A DNA stretch of 64,000 nt from Hedera helix (GCA_947179155.2 OX359273.1:10975001-11039000), one strand, 5' to 3'; shown: positions 38,458-51,723, numbered from the stretch's first letter. Notes: generated from the letters alone by a model not told the origin. Numbers and translations are program-made.

Positions 38458-39610
38458 CACTAAAGCTAATCGTCATAGTATCTAATACCTATATTCTCTA
38501 AGTGACGATCAAATTATTTTTGAGTTAAAACTTTAATGAATGGATCTGCTATGTTGTCAAAAGAGTCGGCACGTTCTAAGATGACATCTCCCCTTTGAAT
38601 GATTTCTCTAATCAAATGAAACCACCGCGACACATGTTTGGATTTCTGATGAGACCTGGGTTCCTTGGCTTGTGCAATAGCTCTCGTATTTTCACAGAAT
38701 AAAGGCACTAGGCCTTAAATGCTAGGAACCACTCCAAGTTCTGTAATGAACTTCTTCATCCAAACAACCTCCTTTGCAGCTTCACTTGCAATTATGTACT
38801 ATGCCTCTATCACTGAATCAGCAACTGTTTGTTGCTTGGAATGTTTCTAATTCACTATGGCACCATTTATGGTAAACACATAACCTAAAACGAATTTACT
38901 GTCATCTCGGTCAGTTTGAAAACTTGAGTCTGTATAGCTCTTTAGTTTTAAATCAGACCCACTGTAGATAAGAAATATATCCTAAGTTTTTCTTAAGTAC
39001 TTTAGGATATTTTTCACTACCTTTCAATGTTCTTCTCGAGGATTAGACTGATATCTGCTTGTTACACTAAGTGCATGAGAAACATCAGGTCTTGTACATA
39101 TCATCCCGTACATAATAGATCATATTACTGAGGCATAAGGAATCTTACTCATACGATCTCTCTCTTCAGGTGTCTTTAGGGCCTACTTCTTAGAAAGATG
39201 TATTCCAGGACCCATCAGCATGAGCTCTTTTTTGGAATCTTTCATGCTAAACTTCTTTAGCATCGAATTAATGTGCGTTCCTTGGGACAAGCCAATCATC
39301 CTTTTAGATCTATCTCTATAGATCTTTATCCCTAAAATATAGGATGTTTTCCCAAGTCCTTTATGGAGAAGTGTTTAGATAACCAAATCTTGATCAACTG
39401 TAGCATTGGAACATCATTCTCTATCAATAATGGACTTATGCATTGCTACTAGTGAGAAGGTTTTATCATAGTTAACACCTTGTCTTTGCTTGAAACCTTT
39501 TACAACTAGTCGGGTCTTTATAGGTCTCTACCTTACCGTCTGCTCCAGTGTTTCTTTTAAAGACACATTTGCACCCAATAGGCATAATGCCCTCAGGTGG
39601 AGTAACCAAA
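38458..39610 (-). pseudogene. Copia RT (core deleted) and RNase H
   Basis: The C-terminal RNase H part is clear: RPDVSHALS near 39080, a SYTDSSFQTDRDD segment near 38920, and SHQKSKHVSRWFHLIREII (38514-38708), the end of copia pol. Upstream, RLVVKGFKQRQGVNYDKTFS (near 39490) is the start of RT. It passes within about 100 bp into sequence like TSYILGIKIYRDR (near 39340), which normally lies about 150 residues later. The catalytic YVDD box and its surroundings are therefore missing. Numerous in-frame stops add to the damage. Confidence 0.85.
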
Positions 39611-41308
39611 GTTCATACTTGGTTCTTATACATGAAGTTCATCTCGGATTTCATAGCTGCTAGCCATTTCTCTAAGTCGTTACTACTCATTGCCTCTTCG
39701 TAAGTCCATTGATCATTATCATCTATGATGCATACCTCATCATCATCTTCAATGATGAATCCATACTTTTCAGGTATCTTCGGTACTCTTTCAGATTTAC
39801 AAATAGGTTGTGATACATTAGGTTGTGTTACTTGGTTAGGTACCATAATTTTACCCATAGTGCTTTGTAGTTCTTGAACTTCTTCAAAGTCTATTTTACT
39901 CCCACTGACCCCTTCGAGGATAAACTCCTTTTCCAAGAAGAAATCATGTTTCGCAACAAACACATTTTGATCAGTTAGATGATAGAAAAATATCCTAAAC
40001 ATTCTTTAGTATCACCTACAAATCTGCACTTGTCGGATCGTGTATCTAGCTTATCATTCTCAAACTTTTTGACATAAGCTGGACAACCCCAAATCTAAAC
40101 ATGCTTAAGACTTGATTTTCTCCCTGTCCATAACTTATATGGAATCTTTGGGACGGATTTAGAAGGTATCTGGTTAAGTAGATATGCAGCCATTTTTAGG
40201 GCATAACCCTAGAATGAAACTAGAAGATTGGTAAAACTCATCATGGAACAAATCATGTCCAACAATATTTGATTTCTCCTTTCAGATACACCATTCAATT
40301 GTGGTGTACCTGGTGAAGTCCATTATGAGATTATACCATTTTCTTTGAGGCAATTAAGAAATTCATTGCTTAAGTATTCACCACATCGATCCGATCGAAG
40401 AATCTTAATACTCTTGCCAATTTATTTCTCTACTTCACTTCTAAATTCTTTGAATTTTTTAAACGATTCAAACTTGTATTTCATTAAATAGACGTATCCA
40501 AATCTTGAATGATCATTGTTAATGCCAAATTTTGTATCACCCGTTTAAATCACAAAATAATGGATAAAACTAGATGCTAAACACAAATAAGTCAAAGAAA
40601 ATTAATGCAAGAACACCAAAAAATTTACGTGAAAACCCAATTGAGAAAAATCACGTGGAAAGAAATGAATTCACTAGTATAATAATGGTGTTTACAAATT
40701 TCTCTAAGAATAATAGAGAGCTTATATGCTGAAAAATAATGGTTCTGTGAGTAAATAATAATAATAAGAAGAATAATGTCCTTAACGCCTCCATGCAGTA
40801 CCGTATATATACAAGTGTTCAATTATCCTAAAGTGATTAGAATTAAGAGTCCCTTTCTATGTAAATGTACAGCTCACTAGTTGATAGATCCAATTCCACT
40901 CAGGCTTCCTTGTATCATCCAAATAAGGAAACATAATCTCCTTAAAATAAGGATTATAATATTCCTTATCCTAAATTAAATATGAATCCATATATCAAAT
41001 TAATGGTCTAACCCAACAAATTACTATGGGCCGATCCAAATAATCTCACCCCAACAATCATCAATGAAAGTAATAAAATATGAATACCCTCCTCGTCCAT
41101 ACGTTTTCATAGGCCCGCATACATCTGTATGTACCAACTCTAATAACTCTGTAACTCTTTTTCCTTTTCCATTAAAGGGAGATTTAGTCATTTTACCCAT
41201 GAGACAAGATTCGCAAGTTGGATATGATTCATAATCAGATAACTCTAAAAGTTCGTCTTTATGCAACTTGTTTAATCTAGTTTCATTAATATGACTGAGT
41301 CTACAGTG
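39611..41308 (-). pseudogene. Copia integrase and linker to RT, split by a solo LTR
   Basis: The N-terminal part (41024-41266) has a CESCLMGKMTKSPF segment and then HTDVCGPM, with YFITFIDDC at its end. The core resumes at about 40510 with DHSRFGYVYLMKYK, followed by a LRSDRCGEYLS box (DD35E aspartate) near 40395. The C-terminal part carries KLWTGRKSSLKHV and WGCPAYVKKFENDKL near 40090. The frame 39613-40002 is the acidic linker between integrase and RT (SERVPKIPEKYGF). The interruption 40517-41056 is a solo LTR with target duplication ATCAT. Several stops are present. Confidence 0.85.
40517..41056 (-). mobile_element. 540-bp solo LTR in copia integrase
   Basis: The flanks are perfect ATCAT repeats (40512-40516 and 41057-41061). 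The minus strand begins TGTTGGGGTGAGATT and ends GGCATTAACA, so tips are intact TG...CA. A TATA-like TATATATAC lies at about 40805-40813 on the minus strand. The size and tips fit a small copia or TRIM-type LTR; it is unrelated to the LTR of its host. Confidence 0.85.
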
Positions 41309-41769
41309 TCACATAAAAGTATAATTTACATTATCTCTTTTTCTTTTCTTAGTTTGTTCAATTTGAAATATATTATCATGTAAGTCAATCAAGTAAAGTC
41401 CATTCAGTAAATTGCCAACACCATATAAAATATTATTTTTATAAATAGAACAACTGTTGTTCGTTATTATAATTTCAAAATCATCATTGTCCAATATAGG
41501 AATATAAATAATATTTTTAGTAAGTACTGGAACATAATAATAATTATTTAAGCAAATGGACTTGCCCATAGGCTACTAAACAATAAGTTCCTATGGCTAA
41601 TGCAACAACCTTTGCTCTATTCCCCATGCACAGGATGATTTCATCTTTGTTTTGCTTTCTACTTCTGCTTAGTCCTTGTATAGTATTACATATGTGAGAA
41701 CCACAACCTGTATCTAATACCTAAGTAGAACTTTGACTTACAGAAAGATTTATTTCAATTATAAACAAA
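41309..41769 (-). pseudogene. Copia protease and pre-integrase region
   Basis: The protease active site reads VLDTGCGSHIC near 41725, the DTGCxSH box of copia proteases. The following 86-codon frame (41309-41569) has NNYYYVPVLTKNIIYI and CSIYKNN and leads to the GAG-pre-integrase HxRLGHI region near 41290. A stop lies between the protease box and its upstream part. Confidence 0.8.
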
Positions 41770-42617
41770 TCTTGATCGGCGGTTGAAGCTTCTCCAAGTT
41801 CCTTCTGTTTTAAACTTGCAATATACTCTTTGCAGTTTCTTTTCCAATGACTCGACTTGTTTCAATGGGAGCACATTCCTTTGCTATCTAGATATGCCTT
41901 TTTATTATCATTTTCTTTTGTCGTGCCCTTAGCCTCTTTTGATTTCTTCTTTTGAGAAGTTCCTTTGGGCCTCTTCCTTTTCTTGGAAGAATCATCTACC
42001 TACAAGACTGTGTTTTATTTAGATGGGAAGTGACCATTCACAGTTTTTAACATATTCAGTATCTCAAGCAAACTGACGTCTAACTTATTCATATGAAAAT
42101 TCACAACAAATTTTGAGAGGGTGTCTGAGAGTGATTGCAAGATCAAATCTTGATTCAACTTCACATCCATCACAAACCCTAACTGTCCAAGTTGTTTAAT
42201 TAAATTGATCATCTTAAGGACATGAGTTTCAATGGTAGTGCCCTCGATCATCCGAAATCGGAAGAGCTCCTTTGATAACTGATATCTAGCAGTCCTACTT
42301 TGCTCACTATAAAGTTCTTTAAGGTGCAGTAGTATAGTAGAAGCATCCATCTTTTCATGCTGATGTTGAAGCTCGTTAGTCATAGATGCTAACATGATGC
42401 ATTGAGCCACAACTACATCATCTTGTCACTTCTTAAAAGTAGCAACTTCTTCTTGAGAGACATTTACTGCAATAGTAGCAGGGACGAACGAATTTAGGGC
42501 ATATGAAAGCTTTTCAACAGTAAGAACAATTATCAAATTCCTTAACTAGTCCATGTAATTTGGTCCGGTTAGTTTGTTAGCATCAAGTATGTTACACAGT
42601 GATAGTGAGTTTGACAT
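41770..42617 (-). pseudogene. Copia gag
   Basis: The ATG at 42617 opens MSNSLSLCNILDANKL, followed by stops. The body (42015-42410) has CIMLASMTNELQHQHEKMDA, then LYSEQSRTARYQL and VLKMINLIKQLGQLGF, the UBN2/Retrotran_gag_2-type gag of plant copia elements. A zinc knuckle of the CxHxx...HWKRNC type lies near 41850. The homologous gag in the + strand copy is at 61690-62300. Confidence 0.85.
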
Positions 42618-44216
42618 TTGTAAAATTCTGCATGTAAAAAATAGATAACATTTTAGCATAAATTTATTTTATTAATTGCCAAATAAATTAGGTGTTTATT
42701 TAAATTAGTATTCTCCCACTATTTTTCATCAAACTATATTACCCTCTTTACATAGTTCAGTAAATCTAATTAAAGATTTGCTAGTGAGATAAGGATCCTA
42801 TCGACATAAATATACCTTTGTGTGTGCACAACAAACTATAGTTTATTCAATAGGTAAACAACTCCTTGTCAATTACATCAACATGTAACTCCTTGTATTT
42901 TGACTCTTAGATTATTATGATCATGTGTGTGTACATCCAAATCAAAATTATCTAAGTTCAGTCTAATAGGTAAACAACTATAGTTTATTCATTAGGTAAA
43001 CAACTCTTTGTCAATTACATCAACATGTAACTCCTTGTATTTTGCCTCTTAGATTATTATGATTATATGTGTACACATCCAAATCAAAATTATCTAAGTT
43101 TAGTCCAACCTAGCACTTCTATATAAGTGAAGAGAAAAATAATGTCCTTGTGTGTGCATAACAAAATAGTAATGTTCAATTCCTTTATAAGCATCCAATG
43201 TGATAAAAAAAAATATCTCAAATAATCGATATAAGCCTTGTGTATGCACAACAAACTTATATTGAGTATTTGATATTATTTAACATGCGAAAGATGTTTG
43301 AATAATATATAATACATATATATATTAAGCATGCATATATAGAATATTATATTCTACTTGGATTGATTATGGACTTTTATTCTATTTTGGTTCACTAAAG
43401 CCACCAAGTGAACCAAAAGGTCAAACCTAGGGTGCAAGAATAAAGATATTGAATATAACTATTATATTCAATAACCCGGACACCTTTATAAACGGGTCTT
43501 CATGCATTCTTGGCTTCTTTGCTCTAATTTTTCAAAATAATTCTAACTAATCCTATTACAATACTATTTACAATAAATAAAAACATTGATCAATAGTTAA
43601 TGGGAAGTACATAGGGAGGGAGATATAATTATATATAAAAAAATTAAAAAAAAAAACTAGAAAGACGAGGTATGCTAACCCCATTTATAAAACTCATTCC
43701 TTCATGCATCCACATGCAATTACACATTGGTCAATAGTTCATAATCAATCCTATTAATTATTATACATATTACCATATATATCAATAAATAATAATCATC
43801 TCATAAAATTAAAACTATTCGATCCATATATGCATTGATATCATTTAATGGGCAATTTAAAATTACATGAAACCTAATTTCATATTTAAAATAACACTTT
43901 ATTTTAATTATAAAACCATGTAAAATAACCCTTTATTTTAGTTTTTGAAAAACTACACAAAACAGGAAAAACGGACAAAATAGCGAGGTAAGGTGCAAAT
44001 GCGCTCGGAACACAGCTGGGCTCGTTACTACCGCAGCTGCGCTCGGGCGGGCTACTAGTTTTTTCAGTTCGCGATTTAAGTAAAAACAAAACGACTTTTG
44101 ATACTTGTTTTTTGAAACCCATAATTTTATATAACATATTATACCCAATAAATTGTTCTAAACACATATTCACATATACACGAAATCAAAATAATTAATA
44201 ATTTGCATAAAGTTTA
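42618..44216 (-). other. Copia untranslated leader
   Basis: About 1.6 kb without coding capacity between PBS and gag, conserved in the + strand copy. It contains a tandem duplication of about 136 bp (42840-42965 and 42977-43106) with TTGTGTGTGCACAACAAA and AAACTATAGTTTATT elements, and a GC-rich island at 43995-44065. Confidence 0.65.
43995..44065 (-). other. GC-rich island in copia leader (CCGCAGCTGCG)
   Basis: Contains GCGCTCGG, ACAGCTGGGC, ACCGCAGCTGCGCTCGGGC and GGGCGGGC about 165-235 bp after the PBS. The palindrome CGCAGCTGCG is identical to that of the Athila arrays. The + strand copia has a different GC island at the same place (55125-55210). Confidence 0.7.
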
Positions 44217-44229
44217 GCTCTTGATGCCA
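44217..44229 (-). other. Copia primer-binding site (initiator tRNA-Met type)
   Basis: The minus strand reads TGGCATCAAGAGC one base after the LTR, a decayed form of TGGTATCAGAGC, which pairs with initiator tRNA-Met. The + strand copy keeps TGGTATCAGAGTC. Confidence 0.75.
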
Positions 44230-44230
44230 C

Positions 44231-46075
44231 TGTTGGTTTGTAATATCCATGAACATGTAATCAAATTACATATAAACAACGGAAGCATGGTAAATCAGAA
44301 TTTAAAATTTCTACTACAAACCATAATCAAGGATCGTCCTTTATGTGCAACTATTAATCAATAAATAAGAAATTAGAGGATTATACCCTTGCAGAACTCA
44401 AAGTTTCAACGGGTACAAGTTCAACTCCAAGTTCTCCGCGTTCTCCTTGAATTTCACTGATTGGATTCCAATGATCAACGTTAGCCACCCAAGTGTTTAG
44501 CCTCTAGAGGTAATCCACTAAAGAATAATAATGATTCAAGAAGTGGGTGGTGACAAACCCTAGTTTTCTCTCTCTAGAAAATATATGAGTACTCTCCCAA
44601 ACCTTGTGGAAATGTATGTAACCTTAATCCATTTTAAGACTTCTCTTATTTACAGATATAGTCAACTATCCTAATACTTTTAGCAATATGGTTTTTAATT
44701 AAACTCCTAATCTAATTAGAAATTTAATTAATTTAATATAATAATTACAATTTTTTAAACCATTTAAGAACTTAATTATCATTTATGAGAGTACTTTTAT
44801 AAATTGATTCCTAAACCATTTAAGAACTAAATAATAATGATAATAGTAATAATAATAATAAGACTCCTCCTATTAATTTATAATTAGTATTTTTAAAATA
44901 CTAAATAATAAATATTAAGTTATTTAATTTATTATATCCCCATAAATTAAATATACTTAATTTATTATTACTATTATGCCATTTACTTCTTAAATAATTA
45001 TTTTTCTTTTGCGATGTGACCCTTTAGGTTCTCCATATTAATCCGGTTATAGAATAAATTAATTAGAATTATTTTAATCTTATTTATATAAATAAATTAA
45101 ACCATTTAATTCATTTAAATAAATAATATTTATTCCATAATAAGGGTAAGCCTCCTTAGCGATCAACAACTTTTTAGATAATATAGATTTCAACATTTAG
45201 TCACAAAAGAACCTATACAACGAATAGTTACCGTATAATTCAATCCTTCTACATCACAGCGTCTCAATCAAATATAAGACATAGTATTACTGTCAAGTCT
45301 TATTTTATTTGATTATATGCACTTCGATCCTCAAATGAATAACTCTAATTAATGTAAATTAGAAACTATTTTCTAATTTTCATTCTGCCTTAGTCATGAA
45401 CTACTGAGTTATCATTTATCAAATCGCATAGGACATTCTATTCTTTTACTAGAAGTTGTAGATTTTTTTGTTGATCATTCACCTATCTCCATGTATAACT
45501 TATTATATTCGATCATACCCTTTGCCACACCCTAAAAGTTTTAAGGAATATGTCAAAATATAATTCATTATACACAAGATACTATGATGATCTCGAGTCC
45601 AATGATCACTTGTACTACTATCACAAAAAGAACTCATATTAACACGCAAGTAAGACTCCATTCGGTGTTCCTTGAGCGAGTCACGTTCAGTGAACTTATT
45701 CTCTAATAAACTCCTACATACTTACTTTAGTGTATCTACATAAATGATTATGAAATCAATCATCATTTTCATAAGAGCAAGTATAGTATGTACTAATCTA
45801 TCTGGATTCACTAATCCCCATTTTAGTAATCTCACGATTAGGAACAATTTTAGTTTTAAGTTATCTTGAATTTAGATCTCATTAGCATGATCATCATCAT
45901 GATTCTAAAAGCATTACTCAATAACTATGGGTTTATCACAATTAATATCATCTATTAAATATGGATAGAGAAAATGTCTTTATATAAATAAACTTTTATT
46001 AATAAATGAATAAGATTACAAAGTACATACTACTTCATATCAAATATGATTGACTTATGTGCATTTCTACTTTCA
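44231..46075 (-). repeat. Copia 5' LTR
   Basis: 1845 bp from TGTTGGTTTG (element 3' tip, next to the PBS) to CTACTTTCA (5' tip), homologous to 36286-38445. Confidence 0.9.
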
Positions 46076-46700
46076 ACCATCGCCGCAGCGGTCAAACACA
46101 CTGCCCATAATATATTTTTGCTGTCAGGGTCGGGTCGTGTCGAGGTCGGGCTTTCTTTGGAAATTTAAGTTGAAATAAGTGTAAAATGAATGTGTTTGTA
46201 TAATAAACCAATATATATAAAGTGTATTAATGACTAATTAGTAGTTAAATGTTTAAAATAAATATTAAGGTTAACACAATTAAAAAGTTAATTATTTGTA
46301 TGGTTTGAAGATTTTTAAAATATTATTAAAATGATTAATAATATTACTATGTGATTAAAATGTTATTAAATAATTAATAACATTAGTAAATGATTAAAAA
46401 ATTATTAAATGATTAATAACATTAATAAATGATTAAAATATTATTAAATGGTTAATAATATTAACAAATAATTAATATATTATTAAATGGTTAAAAATAT
46501 TAATAAGTGATTAAAATATTCTTAAATGGTTAATAATATTGGTAAGAGATTAAATGATTAATAATATTAATAAGTGATTAAAATATTATTAAATGTTTAA
46601 TAATATTAGTAAAAGATTTAAAATATTATTAAATGATTAATAATATTCATAAGTGGTTAAAATATTATTAAATGGTTAATAATATTTGAATGTGGTTGTA
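46076..46700 (+). repeat. Direct repeat R2, part 3, with (TTATTAAATGGTTAATAATA) minisatellite
   Basis: Resumes R2 after the copia element (CCGCAGCGGTCAAACACA at 46083). From 46310 to 46690 about ten imperfect units of 35-45 bp built on TTATTAAATGGTTAATAATA alternate with GTGATTAAAATA. R1 has a shorter version (18990-19160). Confidence 0.75.
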
Positions 46701-47689
46701 TATTATCAAATGTAAATAATATTTTGAGGTATTTGGTACATTATTAAATGTTCAAATTATTAAGTTATGTAAAAGAAGAAATTTTAATTGAATTAAACCA
46801 AGGTAAAGAGTCCATTAGTGACTAATTATTAGACAACTTACTAAATATAGGTTGTATGAAGAACACAAGCTATTGGTGGAAGTTGAAGAAGCAAACCTGA
46901 CATGTCCAAACTATGGTTTGGCTAGGGTTTTATTTGGAAGTCAAAATTTCGTTTGTCAAAATTTTAAAAGTTAATAAATTGAAGTTAGGGTCTTAATTTG
47001 AGACTAATTAATAGTCATTGTAACTAATGATTATGTCAATTTTATACATAATTGTAGGTTGAACGAAAAATGCAAAACTAGTGTAAGATGGATAAGCTTA
47101 CCAGACAAGTTTTTCAGTACTATGTGATATTATTACAAATTGGATATGTGCAAGTTTTTCAGTACTATGTGATATTATTGCAAACTGGATATGTGGAAGT
47201 TTTTCAGGGCTTGTTGCTATATGTAAATAATGTTGTGTGTGCACTTGTTGTATGTGTACATTGATGTTAAATGTAACTTATTGTTATGTGTTAATATAAG
47301 TTGATTGTGACTTTGTGCATTCATAGGGTAAAAATTATTGATATGAAATTATTGAATTTAGTTTAAATGATAAAGCTGAACTGCATGACATGTGTTAATT
47401 ATAATGCATGATTGGTATGGAGCATATATAAATGCAAATTATGGGAAGCATAATGCATGAATATAAATGCAATGCATTAGACAAGAGAAGCATGTATATG
47501 ATGTCATAGAAAAAGACTAATCGCCTATATATGATGTCGGGGGAGGATAATCGCCAGAGAAAAAGACTAAAAAATGAAGAGGATAATTCCCAGAGAGAGG
47601 GGGAAATTAAAAAATGGGGGGAAATGAAAATGAAATGAGATGAGGTGGCGGGGAGAAACTGATAGGGTTTTTTATTTTCTTATTTTCAA
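46701..47689 (+). other. End of LTR-type block; 45-bp tandem repeat
   Basis: No gene. A 45-bp unit starting AAGTTTTTCAGTACTATGTG is present twice plus a partial third copy at 47106-47207. From about 47510 a purine-rich stretch (GAGAGAGGGGG, GGTGGCGGGG) probably belongs to the CACTA element again. Confidence 0.5.
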
Positions 47690-47962
47690 TGGAATTCCGT
47701 CAGACCTAAGTCTGTCAAAAATAAATTAATTTTGGCAAAATTTTAGTTAGCTTTAATTATTCTGTTGATTTTAATGTTGGCGCGAGCGGCCTTCCCCCCC
47801 TCTCTTTTTTACCATTACTATGCCCAATGAAATTCCGTCGAGAATAGAATATTATCGATGGAATTATTTTCGACTACATTTTTCATCGATATTATTCTAT
47901 TTTTGATGGAATATATTCCATCGAATTTAATTCCGTCGAAATTAATCGAATTTCTTGTAGTG
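47690..47962 (-). repeat. CACTA right terminal inverted repeat and subterminal repeats
   Basis: Read on the minus strand it starts CACTACAAGAAATTCG, followed by several ATTTCGACGGAATT and ATTCGATGGAAT palindromic units, the mirror of the left end. Confidence 0.8.
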
Positions 47963-49271
47963 TGTTTTTTTTATAATTCTATTGATGTTATTAATTGTTT
48001 TGTTTGTGAGTTTATTATCTTTGTCGTAAATTTTTATATCATTGGCATTTGTACGACAACTAAATATTTATGTTAGAATATTACAGTAACCGTTATTCCA
48101 CTTCGTTAGCATTTTAGCAAAGCAAAATAAACGCTATACTATGAACTCATAAATATTAAAATTTGCCTATTGATTTGAGCTTGATTGAAATGTCGTACAA
48201 GACAATAAAATATAGTTAAGAAAATGCAATTTTTGTAATTTGGTAGCGAAATTTTACAGTTGAAAAAGTTATTCACTCACTTTTGAGCGAGTGCATTACA
48301 CTCACGGTTAAATTAAATGAAAAACTAACTATATCATTATTTCTAACCGGTGTCATAGAATTACTTTACCTTAGATAACATAGGATAGTGACTGTGTGAT
48401 TTTTTAAACCATAGGTGAAAAAGTGAAATTTTTTCAACAATAAGGGAAAAATTACAAATCAATATAAATCAAACTTAAATTGCATTTTATCCCAACAGGT
48501 GAAAAGGTGAAAAAAATTCCCTCCTTGCTCTGTCTTCTCAATTTTGGGGACAGCCAAATTGGAGTTCGGAGAAATGGAGTATTCCTTCTTTTCTATGCTT
48601 TTCCTTATTGATATTGTATTGTTAGGATCTCAAAAAATATCTCAAATAATGTGTTATTATATATTAATTAACTAGGTCTTTGGTGATTAGTTATGTTATA
48701 AAGTATAATTAAAATATTTAATGTCATGACATTTGAGATCATATTAACAAAAAAATTAAGACTCCTAACATTATCCTTATTATAAACTTCCAAAAAAAAA
48801 CCATCCCTGAAGAAAGCCTCCCTAGAGTTGTACTCCACTATTACTTCCCACTCACTCCTTCCATAAGAATCCTGTTCTCTTCCAAAATATCAAGTGGATT
48901 AAGGGCATGAAGGACAGTACTTTTTTGTTTGAACTAGTTTAAAAAGAGTGAAATATATTAAATATGTAATTCTATTACAGTTAATGAAAAAATTACAACT
49001 GATGAAAGAATTAGGTACTTCAATGTTAACAAAGCATATTGAAATAAAATGAATTCTCTTACTAAATCAATTCATTAGCTCTAATGTTATATCTCAAAAT
49101 TTATTATCCAGCAGTAACAAACATGCATGTATTCCAGATAATAAACTCGTGTTTCTGTAGCCCAATCTGGTTTATAAATCTTACATTTGTATTTGAATCT
49201 AGTTGAGAGGTCTCTGCAAGAAGTCAATCCTGATAACTAAATGTTAATCCGAAACCCTTGACGGTGCTCAG
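47963..49271. other. AT-rich intergenic DNA downstream of the transporter gene
   Basis: No coding or transposon signal was recognised. The 3' UTR and polyadenylation signals of the minus-strand transporter gene must lie in the right part (below 49272). Confidence 0.5.
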
Positions 49272-51628
49272 CTAGACACTAATTCGTCTGACAGTCACTG
49301 GCATGACATATGACACTTGAAAATGACCTCCGTCGTCCTCGTCTGCTGTCGGACCAGAATCAGGTTTTATCGTCTTACAAAGCTCAGCAGCTTCATGAAT
49401 TTTACCCCAGAGAAGAATATACATACCCACAATCACTAGAATAGATCCCAGGACACTGTTTTTGTTTAAAATGTTAAATAATTTATGCTCATACTCCGAT
49501 AATAGTGTAGCAACGGTATAGATATAAAAGTAATTCTATATACACAAATTATACACAAAAACACAGAGAAAAAGTAGTATGTGAGTCATACTATTTAAAT
49601 TAGTGATATGATTTAGTAACTTTCGATATTATTTTTTTACTATTCAATACATAGGGTAATAATGTTTGTGGATAACTATTTCACTTTGTGCATATCGAAT
49701 TACTCTATAAATATATAAGAAAGAAACAAGGCAAAAATAAATTGCCCCAAATACCTTCCGAGGTGAATCTGTTCATGTAGGAAGGTGATATCGACTGCAG
49801 CAACAAATATCTGTATGAAGGGGCTGAAAGCTGAGGTGAAAACAGGACCCTTTTCTTTGACACACCACGACATCACCACGTAGCATAGTCCTGATCCTAC
49901 CATTCCCTGTACATTTACTTAACTCCTAATTAAGCATCCTCATTTTAGTTATTAAATGCTCATCATTTGCATAATCATTAATGCAATGACAAACAAATCA
50001 AGTTTTTACATCGATAAATTCGTCAAAACAATGAAGTCAACAAATAAGTTGCTAATAATACTCCTCCATTCAAAATTTTGAAATCATTCTTGACTTTTAA
50101 AAATCAGTTTGATATATTTTTAAATTCAAAATTGATAACATGCATTAAAAATTATGGCACAATAAATTTTATAATTAATAGTATTTTTTTTAAAAAAATT
50201 ACAATATTTATCATTATATTAACTAAAATTAAATTAATCTATGTCATTTTATGTTTAAAAATATCTCAAATTAACTTTAAAAAATCAATAATAATCTAAT
50301 ACTACGAGAGTATAAAAAGGGAAGACTAAATAGTGACATATAATGTGTGTTATATAACCTTTTTCGATCAAAAGAGATAAGTGATTAGATCACTATGTAT
50401 AGATTTCCAACTTTCCATAGTATCTCCAACGTAAGAAATAAAAGATTAAATACTTACAGCATAGAGGACGCTAAGAATCTCCAACTTTCCTTTAACGATC
50501 CAGGAAGAAATATTCCTGTCAATGACCATACATAAGATTACTGATTGGATGGCGCTGAAGAAGGAAATCATGGCAGTGCTAGAATATTGGCATGGGTATA
50601 TCTTCACAATCTTAGTTTGTATAAGGAACCATGAAGACCACATAATGCTCCCTGCAGTTAAAAGTAGGGTACCAGTTCCCCACCGCTTTGTGCCATCTAC
50701 CTGATTATTTGTTTTCGGAACCTCTAGTCGTGTTGGTAAGTTTCTTAATGGAATTCCTTTATAAAGTGACAGTAATAACGCACCACCAACACAAACCAAT
50801 GCTCCTAGCAACTTAGCTCGCCCACTCTTGTTTCTTATGCTCACTTTCTCCAGTCTATAGGGGTTGAATAACATGAAAAGAGTTAGATAAACTACGCACA
50901 ATAGTATTACATAAGTATAACGAAGCGTGTGCTCATCCTTCATCAAACTTACCCAAAAGGCAATGCCATCATAAATGTGATCACAGGAACCATATTGATG
51001 AAAGCACATGAAAATGTTGCCGATGTAAATTTAAGGCCGAGAAGGAAAAGGTATTGAGTGAGTGTGATCCTAGCAAGAAAGACAACATTTTACAGAGGTT
51101 ACAGCAAGGTAGTCCTCAAATAACAAAAAAAAAAAAGATCTACAGACTAACCCGATCAGAGCACTGACAAAATGATGACATAAAATGGGCATCGTGAGCT
51201 TGGGCCTGCTTTTCCTGCAACAAAACTGACTATATATAGTTGCTTGCTTGTAATATATTTGAAGGAAAAATACTCAGATTTCTTTCCGGCTATCACTTTG
51301 TATGATACATGGACTAGGGTATCAAAAATCGAGACACTACACAACGAAAAGCAAAGAGCTCAGACTCTGCTAAATCTGCCTAATTAGAAAGCAGTTACAC
51401 GTTCAAAGGGTCCAGCACAAATGCAAATGAAACATGCAACGAGTACCTTTCCCAAAAATAGGCCACGGGTGCCAAGAAAATCGCTGAGATCATTTGCCTG
51501 TATAAGATAATGAGCAAATGATTCATTCCTTCATTAAGGATCTTTTTAAGAAGTATGTTGACAATAGCCAAAGAAAAACTAGTGGCCACCAGTGCAAGAA
51601 CCTGCTTCCACTGTTGAAAACAATCCAT
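49272..51628 (-). CDS. WAT1-related / MtN21-EamA family transporter (UMAMIT type), six exons
   Basis: Predicted exons on the minus strand: 51447-51628, 51152-51214, 50953-51069, 50458-50854, 49755-49906 and 49272-49455. Every intron has GT...AG borders, phases match, and the lengths sum to 1095 bp (364 residues plus stop), the usual size for this family. Exon 1 carries membrane helix 1 after MDCFQQWKQVLALV, then LYRQMISAIFLAPVAYF. Exon 2 has RKSRPKLT. Exon 3 has FINMVPVITFMMAL, matching the family N(x)xPVxTFxxA box. Exon 4 has RAKLLGALVCVGGALLLSLYKG and LQTK-like QTKIVKIYPCQYSSTA. Exon 5 has PVFTSAFSPFIQIFVAA and LHEQIHLG. Exon 6 has SILVIVGMYILLWGK and a short acidic tail. The family comprises ten-helix membrane carriers for amino acids or auxin-related compounds in plasma membrane or tonoplast; the substrate cannot be told. 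No lesion seen, so likely functional. Confidence 0.93.
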
Positions 51629-51723
51629 ACTAGCAGTATGATTTCCTTGTAAGTGGGTACTCTTCTCGTATCTAAGTTCTTGTGTTTGGAAACCACACTG
51701 AAGATATACATGATGGCTAAATA

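Noticed and set aside
46310..46690. CRISPR-like array of short repeats
   Set aside because: Imperfect AT-rich minisatellite in a plant LTR, with variable unit length and no unique spacers.
47858..48076. 72-codon hydrophobic frame
   Set aside because: It starts in the CACTA terminal repeat and runs into AT-rich DNA; hydrophobicity follows from T-rich codons.
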